Part shown: positions 31,031-43,282 of the stretch, piece by piece
How positions within the stretch are numbered: position 1 is the stretch's first letter
Layout: each line of letters starts with the position of its first letter
Assembly: GCF_040369795.1 (NCBI RefSeq)
Contig: NZ_AP028956.1
Location: forward strand, 1 to 64,000
Direction: 5' to 3'
Length of the DNA stretch: 64,000 bases
Origin: Spiroplasma_E ixodetis_B
GTDB taxonomy: Bacteria > Bacillota_I > Bacilli_A > Mycoplasmatales > VBWQ01
The notes under the pieces: generated by a model
What the model was told of the DNA's origin: nothing
Databases searched by the model: none
What the model saw: the letters and a program-made list of their open reading frames with translations, nothing else
Position numbers and translations under genes: made by a program

Positions 31031-33195
31031 AGACATATTCCGTAAATAAATTTTTTAAAAGTCAATTAATAATTTAAAATTTATTTTATAATTTCTTTAT
31101 TAATAAATTAATAAGGTGTTGATAAAAATGAATTTTGAAAATTTAAAAAAATTAAAAAATGAACAATTTTATAGATATTTTGGTATAAAACGTTTTCATT
31201 TTGATGAAATGTTAACAAAATTAATTGAAATAGAAAATTTAAAAAAACTAAAGGTAGAAAATATAAACTTTCAGTTGAAGAAAGATTGATGATGACTTTA
31301 GTATACTGAAAAGAATATTATACTTTTTTCCAAATGAGTATTAAATATAAAATGAGTGCATAAAGTTGTTTTCGAAATATTACTTGAGTAGAAAATAAAC
31401 TTAGTGATGACAAAGATTATCAGTTTTTAAAAACAAAATATAAATCAAAAATTGATAAAAAACAAGAAGATTTAAATGAATTTCAATTTTATTTAATTGA
31501 TTCAACTGAAATTGAAATTGAAAGACCAACTAAAAAAAACTACAGTTAGAATATTTTTCTGGTAAAAGTTGAATGTTTTCTATAAAATTTCAAATTATAT
31601 ATGACTTTTTTAATAAAAAAATTGTTGATATTTTCGCTGATAATGGAAAAGTACATGATTTTCAAATATTAAAAAATTCAAATCTTGAATTTTCAGAAAA
31701 AACAATAATTATTGGTGATTTGGGATATCAAGGAATACAAAATATTTATAAAAATACTATATTACCAATTAAAAAAACTAAAAATAAAAAATTAACTAAA
31801 CAAGAAAAAATCTACAATAAAATTATTTCAAAAATTAGAATTAAATTTGAACATGTTTTTGCTTGATTAAAAAGATTAAAAATTTTAATAAATAAATGTA
31901 GAAAAAGTATATTTAGACTTATGTATAGCTAACTAAAGTAATGTTTATTCATATCTTGAAAAACAAAATCAATCGCTTTTTTAATATTTGGTCAATAATT
32001 TGGTAATATTTTTCTTATATTATGTTTTATAGCAAATCAAAAATGTTCAATTGGATTTAAATTAGAAAAATATGGTGGAAGAAATAATAGTTTGCATGCA
32101 GCATTTTCAATTAATTGTTGTGTTAATTTAGATTTATGAAACGTTGCATTATCTAAAACTATAATTTGTCCACGCTTTAATACTGGAATTAGTATATTTT
32201 TTACATATGATTCAAAAATTTTACTGTTGCAATGTCCTTCAAATGCTCATAGGGCTTTTAATTTACCTTTATTTAGTGAACAAATTATACTCATTCTTTT
32301 TATTTTATATGCGGGTTTATTATCAAATAATCTTTTACCTTTTTCAGATCAACCATATTTATAAAATTCATTATCATCAATTCCAGATTCATCAATCTAT
32401 ACTAAATCTTCATTCATTATTTTAGCTATTTCTTTTAAAAAATCTTCTTGTTTGTTTTTATCTCTTTGTTCATATAGAAAAGTTTTTTTATATGTATAAT
32501 TTAGTTTTTTTGAAATAGTTATAAACTGTTTCTTTAGTCATATCACCAAATTTTTCAATTACTTTTTGAAATGTAACATCTTTATTTTGCGCTAAATAAT
32601 TTTTTAATTCATCTAAATCCTTTATTTTGTGGCTATGTCCTTTTTGATAATTAAAAATTGGTTTTATATGCCCAGTTTCTTTTTTTATTTTTCTTCATAA
32701 GAATAAAGTCTTTCTAGTAATATTGAACACTTTACAAATTTATTTAATTTTCATTTTTTTACTTTCATAGGCTTCTATTACTTTTCTTCGTAAGTCTTCA
32801 CTGTATGGTTTTGGCATAATTTAATCTTCCTAATCTATTTTAAATATTGATTAATTGTGCTTTTAAATTCAAAAACTGTTTAAATTACATATTATTATTT
32901 TACATTATTTATGAGTAAACATTACTTTAGTTATCTATACTTAAGATTTAACTTACTTTGTGAAATTTTTAATAAAACAAAACCATTAAAATAAAAAAAT
33001 ATTTTTAATATTTTTTTAAAAATTTAAATTTTTATCAAGTTAATATAAAAATAATATTAACAATTTTTGTGTTTGAAATATAAATTTATTTTTAAAGTAT
33101 TTTTTTAAAAATATTAACTTCTATAATTATTAACACTAAAAAATTTATAAATATTATTATTGACAATTGATTAAATTTATTTACGGAATATGTCT
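31031..33195 (+). mobile_element. IS5-like element, long form, carrying an IS630-type insertion
   Basis: ORF1 begins at 31128 and is frameshifted by a lost A (LKKLKVEN). It has an A8 run before the DDE half, which starts near 31540 and is open (MFSIKFQIIYDFFNKKIVDI to EHVFAWLKRL) until IS630 interrupts it at 31926. Confidence 0.9.
31926..32937 (-). mobile_element. IS630/Tc1-type element, full length, TA duplication
   Basis: 1012 bp with terminal repeats TAGCTAACTAAAGTAATGTT and flanking TA on both sides; removing it restores CTTATGTACTTAAG of IS5. Transposase 31929-32817 begins MPKPYSEDLRRKVIEAYESK. One extra A in the run after VYNYF shifts the frame, while the downstream A7 run is normal. 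DDE motifs: YIDESGIDD, a central Asp region and LNPIEHFWF. Confidence 0.92.
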
Positions 33196-33262
33196 TATCT
33201 TCTTTTTGTTCTTTTTTTTCTAAAAACATTGTTTCTCATTCTGGATTCATTTTCTTTTTCAT
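33196..33262 (-). pseudogene. 5' part of a small charged gene cut by IS5-like element
   Basis: MKKKMNPEWETMFLEKKEQK, beginning 22 bases after the 162-residue gene, then IS5. The rest lies at 30893-31030. Confidence 0.5.
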
Positions 33263-33284
33263 AATAAATTCAGTCCTTAATAAT

Positions 33285-33773
33285 TTAAATTTTTACTGAG
33301 TTTGATTTAGCGCTGCTTGTTGAAGGCTGATTTTGCAAATCTATAGAATTTATTTCATTTTTACAATTCAACGAAAAAGTTTCGTTTGAATTTATAAACT
33401 TAGGATTAAAAATCTTTTCTGTTATTAAACAAGGTTTATTTGATAATAAATTCATTTGATTTAGCATTTTACTTTTATTAATTAAAAATTTTCTTTCTTG
33501 TTTTTTATTTTGAAAAATAGGTGATTGATTAATATAATTTGCACCTAAATTAACAAATTTTTGTTTTTCATCACTTAATTTATCTTTTCACATAAGACCA
33601 AATAACTCTTTAAGAGCTTCTTTATCAAGACCATCAAATTCTGGTTCTCCCTTATCGTTACACTTAAATTTAGATTTTTTTATAAAATCAATCATTTTTT
33701 TAGTTTCTATTAGTTCTTTAAATATTACTTTATAAGTATTTTTATACATTTGTCGAAATATAATTTTATTCAT
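33285..33773 (-). CDS. hypothetical 162-residue protein
   Basis: MNKIIFRQMYKNTYKVIFKE opens a basic, mostly helical protein with EPEFDGLDKEALKELFGLMW in the middle and a low-complexity end (NQPSTSSAKSNSVKI). No signal peptide or membrane helix. GAGAGAAAGATTTT upstream serves as ribosome-binding site. It is followed in the same direction by the small gene split at 33262/31030, so the two probably formed an operon. Family not recognised; the gene is framed by IS5 and IS3 elements. Confidence 0.55.
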
Positions 33774-33798
33774 AAAATCTTTCTCTCAAATAAAAAAA

Positions 33799-35017
33799 TG
33801 GATGGGTTACACTTTATTGGGTACTAATTACGTAGACAAGTGAACAAATTAGTTAAAAGAAAGGAATTATAATTACGGCCAATATTAACTCATATTCAGA
33901 TGAATTTAAAAAATAAATAGTAGCTTTATATAAAACTGGTAAGTCAGTGTCTTGTCTTGCTAAAGAGTACAATGTTACAAGAGCAGCTACTTATAATTGA
34001 ATTAAGCAATTTACTAATTCAGGCAGTTTTAAAACCAAAGATAACCGTTCTGTTGAAGAAAATGAATTAATTAAATTAAGAAAAGAATTAAAACAATTAA
34101 GAATGGAAAATGATATTTTAAAGCAAACAGCACTAATAATAGGCAGAAAATAGAAATTATTACTAAAAATAAAGTTAAATATAAAATTCGTACAATGTGT
34201 CGTTTTTTAAAAATCTCTAAATCAACATATTATTTTAATTTCAAAAAAAAGAAGATAAAATTCAAAATAATATGTATGATGAAGCTGTTATTAGTGCTTT
34301 TAAAGAAAATAAAGAAACTTATGGAACAAGAAGATTAAAAGTTGTTCTAAAAGAAAAGAAAATTAATTTATCAAGACGAAAAATTAAAAAAATTATGAAT
34401 AAACATAATTTAATATCAAAATACACTAAATTATCATACAAAAATTATCATAATAAAGTCAATGATAGTCAAATTACTAATCTTGTTAATAGAGACTTTA
34501 ATAATAGACTTAAAAATGAAGTTATTGTTAGTGATTTAAATTATGTTCAAGTTAATGATAAACGAAACTATATTTGTTTATTAATCGACCTGTACAATCG
34601 CGAAATTATTGGACATAGTGTAGGTACTAAAAAAGATGCATCATTAGTATATCAAGCATTTATGTGCTCAAATCGTTGTTTAAAAAATATTCAAATATTT
34701 CATAGCGATCGCGGTAATGAATTTAATAATAAAACTATTGATAAACTTTTATTAGCATTCAATATTACCCGCTCTTTAAGCAAAAAAGGTTGTCCTTATG
34801 ATAACGCTGTTGCTGAAGCGACTTTCAAAACTTTCAAAACAGAATTTATTAATGATAAAAATTTTACATCATTAATCCAATTAAAATTAGAATTATTTGG
34901 TTATATCAATTGATACAACAACATAAGAATCCACAGCACTCTAAACTACTTAACCCCCATAAAACACCAAGCACAAATGTCTGCCAAAAAACAGTCCTAA
35001 AAAAGGTTGCCATTCCA
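33799..35017 (+). mobile_element. IS3-family element, full length, inactive
   Basis: 1219 bp from TGGATGGGTTACAC to GGTTGCCATTCCA. The orfA start is ACG and codon 12 is TAA. orfB has a one-base loss before MYDEAVIS but is open from there to the end. Confidence 0.9.
34272..35000 (+). CDS. IS3 orfB transposase, longest preserved portion
   Basis: 242 residues from MYDEAVISAFKENKETYGTR: HTH_21-like region, then the rve integrase core with the first Asp in VSDLNYVQV, the second in FHSDRGNEF and the Glu about 35 residues later (AVAEATFKTFKTEF), closing YNNIRIHSTLNYLTPIKH. The natural protein is made by a -1 shift from orfA. Here a deletion just upstream separates it from its start, so this copy is probably inactive. 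Confidence 0.75.
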
Positions 35018-35322
35018 ATTTTAAACTATTTCTAATTTGATGAACTATGCATAATTGATGTTCGGTTTTAGGATAAACTGATTGTATTGCTTCTGACATT
35101 CCTGTTAAATTGTCACTACAAACAATAAGAATATCATTTAAGCCTCGATTTTTCATTTCTGTGAAATTAGATAATCAAAACTTAGAACCTTCATTTTCAC
35201 TAATTAATAAACCTAAAATATCTTTTTTACCTTCTAAATCAACTCCTAGTGCTATATAAACTGATTTGTTAATAATGCGTTTATCTTGTAGTACTTTAAC
35301 TACTATACAATCAAAATAAACA

Positions 35323-37835
35323 GGTAATGTTTAGTAATCTGTGTAACTTACAAAAAAAACTATGTTTAATTAATTCTAGTAAATAAAATTAAATAACTAG
35401 AAAGAGTGAGTTACGTATGTCTAAAAAACAAAATATTAATAATAATGATCCAATATCAAAAGCAGTAGATTTATTACTAGAAAATACTGAAGATTTAACA
35501 ACAGTTTTTAAAGAGGGAGGTTTATATAAATAATTAACAAAAAGATTAGTTGAAAAAATGTTGAATTCTGAAATGCAAAATTATTTAGGATATGAAAAAA
35601 ATCAACATAATAATAGTGATAATGCTCGCGATGGTATAAATTCAAAAAAATTAATAACCCAACAAGGTAAAATTGAGATTAATGTACCACGAGATCGTAA
35701 TAGTAATTTTGAGCCAGTAATAGTTGCAAAAAGACAAAGAAGATTTGATGGTTTTGATCAACAAGTTCTTTCATTAGACATATTCCGTAAATAAATTTAA
35801 TCAATTGTCAATAATAATATTTATAAATTTTTTAGTGTTAATAATTATAGAAGTTAATATTTTTAAAAAAATACTTTAAAAATAAATTTATATTTCAAAC
35901 ACAAAAATTGTTAATATTATTTTTATATTAACTTGATAAAAATTTAAATTTTTAAAAAAATATTTTTAATATTTTTTTATTTTAATGGTTTTGTTTTATT
36001 AAAAATTTCACAAAGTAAGTTAAATCTTAAGTACATAAGTCTAAATATACTTTTTCTACATTTATTTATTAAAATTTTGAATATTTTTAATCCAGCAAAA
36101 ACATGTTCAACTTTAATTCTAATTTTTGAAATAATTTTATTGTAGATTTTTTCTTGTTTAGTTAATTTTTTATTTTTAGTTTTTTTAATTGGTAATATAG
36201 TATTTTTATAAATATTTTGTATTCCTTGATATCCAAAATCACGAATAATTATTGTTTTTTCTGAAAATTCAAGATTTTAATTTTTTAATATTTGAAAATC
36301 ATGTACTTTTCCATTATCAGCAAAAATATCAACAATTTTTTTATTAAAAAAGTCATATATAATTTGAAATTTTATAGAAAACATTCAACTTTTACCAGAA
36401 AAATATTCTAACTGTAGTTTTTTTTAGTTGGTCTTTCAATTTCAATTTCAGTTGAATCAATTAAATAAAATTGAAATTCATTTAAATCTTCTTGTTTTTC
36501 TCAATTTTTGATTTATATTTTGTTTTTAAAAACTGATAATCTTTGTCATCACTAAGTTTATTTTCTACTCAAGTAATATTTCGAAAACAACTTGATGCAC
36601 TCATTTTATATTTAATACTCATTTGGAAAAAGTATAATATTCTTTTCAGTATACTAAAGTCATCATCAATCTTTCTTCAACTGAAAGTTTATATTTTCTA
36701 CCTTTAGTTTTTTTTAAATTTTCTATTTCAATTAATTTTGTTAACATTTCATCAAAATGAAAACGTTTTATACCAAAATATCTATAAAATTGTTCATTTT
36801 TTAATTTTTTTAAATTTTCAAAATTCATTTTTATCAACACCTTATTAATTTATTAATAAAGAAATTATAAAATAAATTTTAAATTATTAATTGACTTTTA
36901 AAAAATTTATTTACGGAATATGTCTATTATATGCCAAAGGCATGACTTTATCAGATATTAGAATGCGGTTACAATAGTTATATCATGGTGCTGATGTTAG
37001 TGAAAGTGTTATTAGTCAAATTACTGATGATGTTAAAGCATGACAAAATCGGCCATTAGAAAGTGTTTATCCGATTGTTTATTTTGATTGTATAGTAGTT
37101 AAAGTACGACAAGATAAACGAATTATTAACAAATCAGTTTATATAGCACTAGGAGTTGATTTAGAAGGTAAAAAAGATGTTTTAGGTTTATGAATTAGTG
37201 AAAATGAAGGTTCTAAGTTTCGATTATCTAATTCCACAGAAATGAAAAATCGAGGCTTAAATGATATTCTTATTGCTTGTAGTGACAATTTAACAGGAAT
37301 GTCAGAAGCAATACAATCAGTTTATCCTAAAACCGAACATCAATTATGCATAGTTCATCAAATTAGAAATAGTTTAAAATTTGTTTCATACAAACATAGA
37401 AAATCACTAGTTACAGATTTAAAACCAATTTATAGTGCATGTAGCGAAGAACAAGCAATGCAAGCTTTAGAATCTTTTGAAAGTAAATGAAATAAACAAT
37501 ATCCTCAAATTGCTAAATCATGATATAAAAATTGAGATAATTTAATGGTTTTTATTAGTTATCATGCAGAAATCAAAAGAGTTATTTATACAACAAATGC
37601 TATTGAATCTGTTAATATTCAATTACGAAAAGTTATTAGAAATAAAAAAGTTTTTCCAAATGATATGGCAGTTTTTAAAATATTTTACTTAGTAATTGAA
37701 AATATAACAAAAAAATGAACAATGCCCATTCAAAATTGAAATACAGCAATTGCTCATTTTATGATAAAATTTGAAGATAGAATTAATCTAAACTAGTAAC
37801 TTTGTAAAAAGATACACAGATTTTTAAAAAGCCTC
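35323..37835 (+). mobile_element. IS256-family element nested in IS256, AATAAACA duplication
   Basis: Ends GGTAATGTTTAG and AAAAAGCCTC flanked by AATAAACA at 35315-35322 and 37836-37843, a clean 8-bp target duplication. It carries the LYK-stop nonsense codon near the start, the shared amber codon and an internal IS5-like element. Confidence 0.92.
35776..36925 (-). mobile_element. IS5-like element, long form, ATT target duplication
   Basis: Flanked by ATT; removal restores CTTTCATTATATGCC of IS256. It has an A8 run before the DDE half, the short T-run frameshift in ORF1 (start 36828) and a nonsense codon shared with the copy at 25583. Confidence 0.92.
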
Positions 37836-38478
37836 AATAAACAATCGGATAAACACTTTCTAATGGCCGATTTTGTCATGCTTTAACATCATCAATAACA
37901 TCATCAGTAATTTGACTAATAACACTTTCACTAATATCAGCACCATGATATAACTCTTGTAACTGCATTCTAATATCTGATAAAGTCATGCCTTTGGCAT
38001 ATAATGAAAGAACTTGTTGATCAAAACCATCAAATCTTCTTTGTCTTTTTGCAACTATTACTGGCTCAAAATTACTATTACGATCTCGTGGTACATTAAT
38101 CTCAATTTTACCTTGTTGGGTTATTAATTTTTTTGAATTTATACCATCGCGAGCATTATCACTATTATTATGTTGATTTTTTTCATATCCTAAATAATTT
38201 TGCATTTCAGAATTCAACATTTTTTCAACTAATCTTTTTGTTAATTATTTATATAAACCTCCCTCTTTAAAAACTGTTGTTAAATCTTCAGTATTTTCTA
38301 GTAATAAATCTACTGCTTTTGATATTGGATCATTATTATTAATATTTTGTTTTTTAGACATACGTAACTCACTCTTTCTAGTTATTTAATTTTATTTACT
38401 AGAATTAATTAAACATAGTTTTTTTTGTAAGTTACACAGATTTTTAAAAAGCATCTATCTAACCAATGCCCTATAATT

Positions 38479-40604
38479 TTAATTTAAAGTCACTTTTATT
38501 TTTTTAGTGCTTCCATCACAATATAGATTGTTTTTTGTAGTGTTAACAACTAGATATATAATTCCTGGTTTTTGAAGATCATAAATAATGCTTTTACCAG
38601 ATTCTGAAAATACTTCTTTGAATCAATTTCCATTATATTGAATTAAATTTTTATATTTTTTCAATTCAGGAGCTTCGAAAATTAAACTTCACAACTTATC
38701 ATCATTATTTGTTTCATTAGTATTAGCAGCAAAATTAAATTCAGTTACTTGAATAATTTTAGTTAAATCAATTTTTTCTTTTGATGAGGTGATAGTTGTA
38801 ATATTATCTGCACTACCTTGAAATTTACTTCCTTTAGCAACAATTTTAATATTTAAAAAATTACCTACAGTAATATCAGAGTCTTGTATTTCAATTGTAG
38901 TTCGTGCTTTATAAACATCATAATCACTAGGTGTTATAGTATTTAAGTTTGGAATTTGTGTTAATGCTGTTTGTAATTTTGCTAAGAACTCTGTTTTTGT
39001 ATTTTCAGATAATTGTCCTAAAGCAATTGGACTGGTGATTTTATTTTCAATATCAGTTCTTGTATCTTTTCGAGTATAGTTAGTGGTAATGTTGTCTTTA
39101 TTACCTTGAAATTTACTTCCTTTAGCAACAATTTTAATATTTAAAAAATTACCTACAGTAATATCAGAGTCTTGTATTTCAATTGTAGTTCGTGCTTTAT
39201 AAACATCATAATCACTAGGTGTTATAGTATTTAAGTTTGGAATTTGTGTTAATGCTGTTTGTAATTTTGCTAAGAACTCTGTTTTTGTATTTTCAGATAA
39301 TTGTCCTAAAGCAATTGGACTGGTGATTTTATTTTCAATATCAGTTCTTGTATCTTTTCAGTATAGTTAGTGGTAATGTTGTCTTTATTACCTTGAAATT
39401 TACTTCCTTTAGCAACAATTTTAATATTTAAAATTACCTACAGTAATATCAGAGTCTTGTATTTCAATTGTAGTTCGTGCTTTATAAACATCATAATCAC
39501 TAGGTGTTATAGTATTTAAGTTTGGAATTTGTGTTAATGCTGTTTGTAATTTTGCTAAGAACTCTGTTTTTGTATTTTCAGATAATTGTCCTAAAGCAAT
39601 TGGACTGGTGATTTTATTTTCAATATCAGTTCTTGTATCTTTTAGAGTATAGTTAGTGGTAATGTTGTCTTTATTACCTTGAAATTTACTTCCTTTAGCA
39701 ACAATTTTAATATTTAAAAAATTACCTACAGTAATATCAGAGTCTTGTATTTCAATTGTAGTTCGTGCTTTATAAACATCATAATCACTAGGTGTTATAG
39801 TATTTAAGTTTGGAATTTGTGTTAATGCTGTTTGTAATTTTGCTAAGAACTCTGTTTTTGTATTTTCAGATAATTGTCCTAAAGCAATTGGACTGGTGAT
39901 TTTATTTTCAATATCAGTTCTTGTATCTTTTCAGTATAGTTAGTGGTAATGTTGTCTTTATTACCTTGAAATTTACTTCCTTTAGCAACAATTTTAATAT
40001 TTAAAAAATTACCTACAGTAATATCAGAGTCTTGTATTTCAATTGTAGTTCGTGCTTTATAAACATCATAATCACTAGGTGTTATAGTATTTAAGTTTGG
40101 AATTTGTGTTAATGCTGTTTGTAATTTTGCTAAGAACTCTGTTTTTGTATTTTCAGATAATTGTCCTAAAGCAATTGGACTGGTGATTTTATTTTCAATA
40201 TCAGTTCTTGTATCTTTTCGAGTATAGTTAGCGGTAATGTTGTCTTTATTACCTTGAAATTTACTTCCTTTAGCAACAATTTTAATATTTAAAAAATTAC
40301 CTACAGTAATATCAGAGTCTTGTATTTCAATTGTAGTTCGTGCTTTATAAACATCATAATCACTAGGTGTTATAGTATTTAAGTTTGGAATTTGTGTTAA
40401 TGCTGTTTGTAATTTTGCTAAGAACTCTGTTTTTGTATTTTCAGATAATTGTCCTAAAGCAATTGGACTGGTGATTTTATTTTCAATATCAGTTCTTGTA
40501 TCTGGAGAAGGCGGAGTTGGTTTTTCTTCGCCACAAGCAATAACACTTGTACTTGCTGTTCAAATTAAAGTCATTGCTCCTAGTATACTTAGTAATTTCT
40601 TCAT
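38479..40604 (-). pseudogene. lipoprotein with 96-residue tandem repeats, frameshifted
   Basis: MKKLLSILGAMTLIWTASTS followed by lipobox VIAC and a proline-rich linker (KPTPPSPDTRT). Six 96-residue repeats follow (ITSPIALGQLSENTKTEFLA ... NYTRK), then a unique C-terminus ending STKKIKVTLN. GGAGG precedes the ATG. One-base losses at about 39936 and 39361 and a two-base loss at about 39434 shift the frame, so only about two repeats are read from the start; full length would be about 708 residues. Repeats of near-identical DNA favour length variation of a surface protein. Assembly error in the repeats is an alternative explanation. Confidence 0.75.
38790..40497 (-). repeat. 288-bp tandem repeats in the lipoprotein gene
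   Basis: Unit boundaries (TGTATCTTTT) at 40497, 40209, 39922, 39634, 39349 and 39061 give spacings of 288, 287, 288, 285 and 288. The units are almost identical; the last one diverges at about 38790-38800. Confidence 0.92.
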
Positions 40605-40673
40605 ATATTTTTACCTCCTTAAATTTAAATATACTATTATTTTACATTATTTCTGCAATAAGTTCTTAATATG

Positions 40674-41883
40674 TGGAATGGCAACCTTTTTTAGGACTGT
40701 TTTTTGGTAGACATTTGTGCTTGGTGTTTTATGGGGGTTAAGTAGTTTAGAGTGCTGTGGATTCTTATGTTGTTGTATCAATTGATATCATCAAATAATT
40801 CTAATTTTAATTGGATTAATGATGTAAAATTTTTATCATTAATAAACTCTGTTTTGAAAGTTTTGAAAGTTGCTTCAGCAACAGCGTTATCATAAGGACA
40901 ACCTTTTTTGCTTAAAGAGCGGGTAATATCGAAGGCTAATAAAAGTTTATCAATAGTTTTATTATTAAATTCATTACCGCGATCGCTATGAAATATTTGA
41001 ATATTTTTTAAACAACGATTTGAGCACATAAATGCTTGATATACTAATGATGCATCTTTTTTAGTACCTACACTATGTCAAATAATTTCGCGATTGTACA
41101 GGTCGATTAATAAGCAAATATAGTTTCATTTACCATTAACTTGAACATAAGTTAAATCACTAACAATAACTTCATTTTTAAGCCTATTATTAAAGTCTCT
41201 ATTAACAAGATTAGTAATTTGACTATGATTGACTTTATTATGATAATTTAGTGTATTTTGATATTAAATTATGTTTATTCATAATTTTTTTAATTTTTCG
41301 TCTTGATAAATTAATTTTCTTTTCTTTTAGAACAACTTTTAATCTTCTTGTTCCATAAGTTTCTTTATTTTCTTTAAAAGCGCTAATAACAGCTTCATCA
41401 TACATATTATTTTGAATTTTATCTTCTTTTTTCTTGAAATTAAAATAATATGTTGATTTAGAGATTTTTAAAAAAAGACACATTGTACGAATTTTATATT
41501 TAACTTTATTTTTAGTAATAATTTCTATTTTCTGCCTATTATTAGTGCTGCTTGCTTTAAAATATCATTTTCCATTCGTAACTGTTTTAATTCTTTTCTT
41601 AATTTATCCAATTAATACGTTTTCTTCAACAGAACGGTTATCTTTAGTTTTAAAACTGCCTGAATTAGTAAATTGCTTAATTCAATTATAAGTAGCTGCT
41701 CTTGTAACATTGTACTCTTTAGCAAGACAAAACACTGACTTACCACTTTGATATAAAGCTACTATTTGTTTTTTTAATTCATCTGAACATGAGTTAATAT
41801 TGGCCGTAATTATAATTCCTTTCTTTTAACTAATTTGTTTACTTGTCTACGTAATTAGTGTCCAATAAAGTGTAACCCATCCA
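40674..41883 (-). mobile_element. IS3-family element, full length, inactive
   Basis: Right end at 40674, left end at 41883. orfA lost its ATG (ACG) and carries the variant GTATTAATTGGATAA frameshift; orfB is broken near YTKLS by a short deletion. It sits just upstream of the lipoprotein promoter. Confidence 0.9.
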
Positions 41884-41973
41884 AATCCACAGCACTCTAA
41901 ACTACTTAACCCCCATAAAACACCAAGCACAAATGTCTACCAAAAAACAGTCCTAAAAAAGGTTGCTATTCCA
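41884..41973 (+). mobile_element. IS3-family right-end fragment
   Basis: The last 90 bases of a forward copy (IHSTLNYLTPIKH, then GGTTGCTATTCCA), directly joined to the left end of the preceding reverse copy. Confidence 0.85.
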
Positions 41974-42141
41974 AAAAAATATTATTTAAAAAATGAAAAA
42001 GAATTAAATAAGAAACCACAAAATTTAAATGTTGATACTAAAAAAATAGATAATCATGATGTATCAGATAATTCGAATAAAAAAATTGAACCAATTTTTG
42101 ATGATAAAAATATGACAGTTAAATTTGAAGAAGAAAAATAA
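41974..42141 (+). pseudogene. C-terminal fragment of an unknown hydrophilic gene
   Basis: Open frame KNEKELNKKPQNLNVDTKKI ... KNMTVKFEEEK and TAA at 42139. The start is removed by the IS3 end. No family recognised. Confidence 0.4.
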
Positions 42142-42191
42142 ACTGTTCAAATGGAAGCAGTGGTAATGTTTAGTAATATTACCAATTATTT

Positions 42192-42590
42192 TTAAATCGA
42201 ATTACTTCTTTGTTTTTGGTTATTATTATCATTTTTAATAGGATTCTCTTTCATATTCTTATCAAAAATTATGTTTGCTATTTTTTTATATTTTTCGATT
42301 ATTTTAGTTTTTATTTGTGATTTTTTGTCATCAAAATTACTAATTTCGCGCATCAAATATTTAATTTTTGTATTATTTTCTTTAATTTTGTGATTTAATT
42401 TTTTCTTTTTTAAAAAATTAAATAATCCAAAACTAATTACAATTAAAAAAGTGTATTTTTTGATAGCTGATTTTTTATTTAAATTTAATTATAATTCTTT
42501 ATTTAGTGGTTCTATTTCTAAAACTATGTTTTTTATTTTTTCATCTAATTTTATAATTTCTTTTTCTAATTCTTTCTTTTTATCTCTCAT
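42192..42590 (-). pseudogene. copy of the ISFG coiled-coil protein with nonsense codon
   Basis: Same length and sequence as the gene at 27203, but GAA is TAA at 42489-42491 (KEL stop LNLN), leaving about 33 codons. It lies in the inverted duplicate segment with its leader hairpin at 42614. Confidence 0.8.
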
Positions 42591-42613
42591 CTAAACTTTC
42601 CTTTCAAAATAAA

Positions 42614-42646
42614 AACTCAATTACTTTAAAATTAAAGTAGTGAGTT
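42614..42646 (-). promoter_or_regulatory. 5' leader hairpin
   Basis: Inverse copy of the leader at 27147-27179, upstream of CTTTCC (ribosome-binding site on the minus strand) and the start at 42590. Confidence 0.6.
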
Positions 42647-42889
42647 AAAAAAATGTATTAATTTTATATAAATAAATTATACAAAAAAATTTCCTGTATA
42701 AAATAAGGAATTAAAAGTTTTAAAGGTTATTTGAAATTCGTATTTATATTTAAATTTTATATTCATTTTTTTTAAAATTATTTGTTCTATAAACAAAGAA
42801 CAGTTTAATTATAACCCTTTTATTTTATTTTTTAAAACTTATTTATGTTAAATATTTTAATTAAAATTATACAAATAAAATTGTTAAAT

Positions 42890-42911
42890 AAACTGCACAA
42901 TTGTGCAGTTT
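42890..42911. terminator. perfect 22-bp palindrome
   Basis: Third copy of the palindrome at 9243 and 26881, located after the stop of the small charged protein gene. Confidence 0.65.
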
Positions 42912-42926
42912 TAAAAATATTAATAT

Positions 42927-43145
42927 TTACATTTTTTGTGATTTTCTATTAGAACTTTGATTTTTACTTGTTGAATCTTCGCTATTTACTTTTGATTTAT
43001 CTTTTTCAAATCCAAGAGCATTGGCAACTCTTTCTCGTCTTTCTTTCTCTTTGCTTTCTCCTCAAGCTTTATTCATTCTATCAGCATTTTTATCATGTGC
43101 GTCTTTTTTTTCTTGACTTCATTTTTCAGATGGTGTTCATGGCAT
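42927..43145 (-). CDS. small highly charged protein
   Basis: 72 residues, MPWTPSEKWSQEKKDAHDKN, then NKAWGESKEKERRERVANAL and a Ser/Lys-rich tail ending SNRKSQKM. No Cys, no hydrophobic stretch; probably a basic, partly disordered cytoplasmic protein, perhaps nucleic-acid-binding. GAGAGGAGATG upstream is a strong ribosome-binding site. It lies between two terminators, so it is transcribed alone. The paralogue at 25512 is split by IS5. Function unknown. Confidence 0.7.
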
Positions 43146-43240
43146 AATTTACATCTCCTCTCTTTATTACTTTTGAATATTTTTTCTACTGTTAAAATAC
43201 CCAAGAAAAATTATATATTTTTAAAACGAAAAATGTGTAA

Positions 43241-43269
43241 AAAATCACTATTTTTAAAAATAGTGATTT
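43241..43269 (-). terminator. intrinsic terminator
   Basis: Same hairpin as 25388-25418, directly after the coiled-coil membrane protein gene on the minus strand. Confidence 0.8.
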
Positions 43270-43282
43270 GAAATAAAATAAA

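Larger units (their letters stand above)
35018..38452 (-). mobile_element. IS256-family element interrupted by another IS256
   Basis: IS256 pieces 35018-35322 and 37836-38452 in reverse. The transposase starts at 38361 and has a TAA in LYK stop LTKR. Its far end reads CACAGATTTTTAAAAAGC, a right-end sequence where the left end should be, so its termini are chimeric. Confidence 0.85.

Noticed and set aside
38790..40497. CRISPR or satellite interpretation of the 288-bp array
   Set aside because: Units are coding, in a lipoprotein frame, and far too long for CRISPR repeats.
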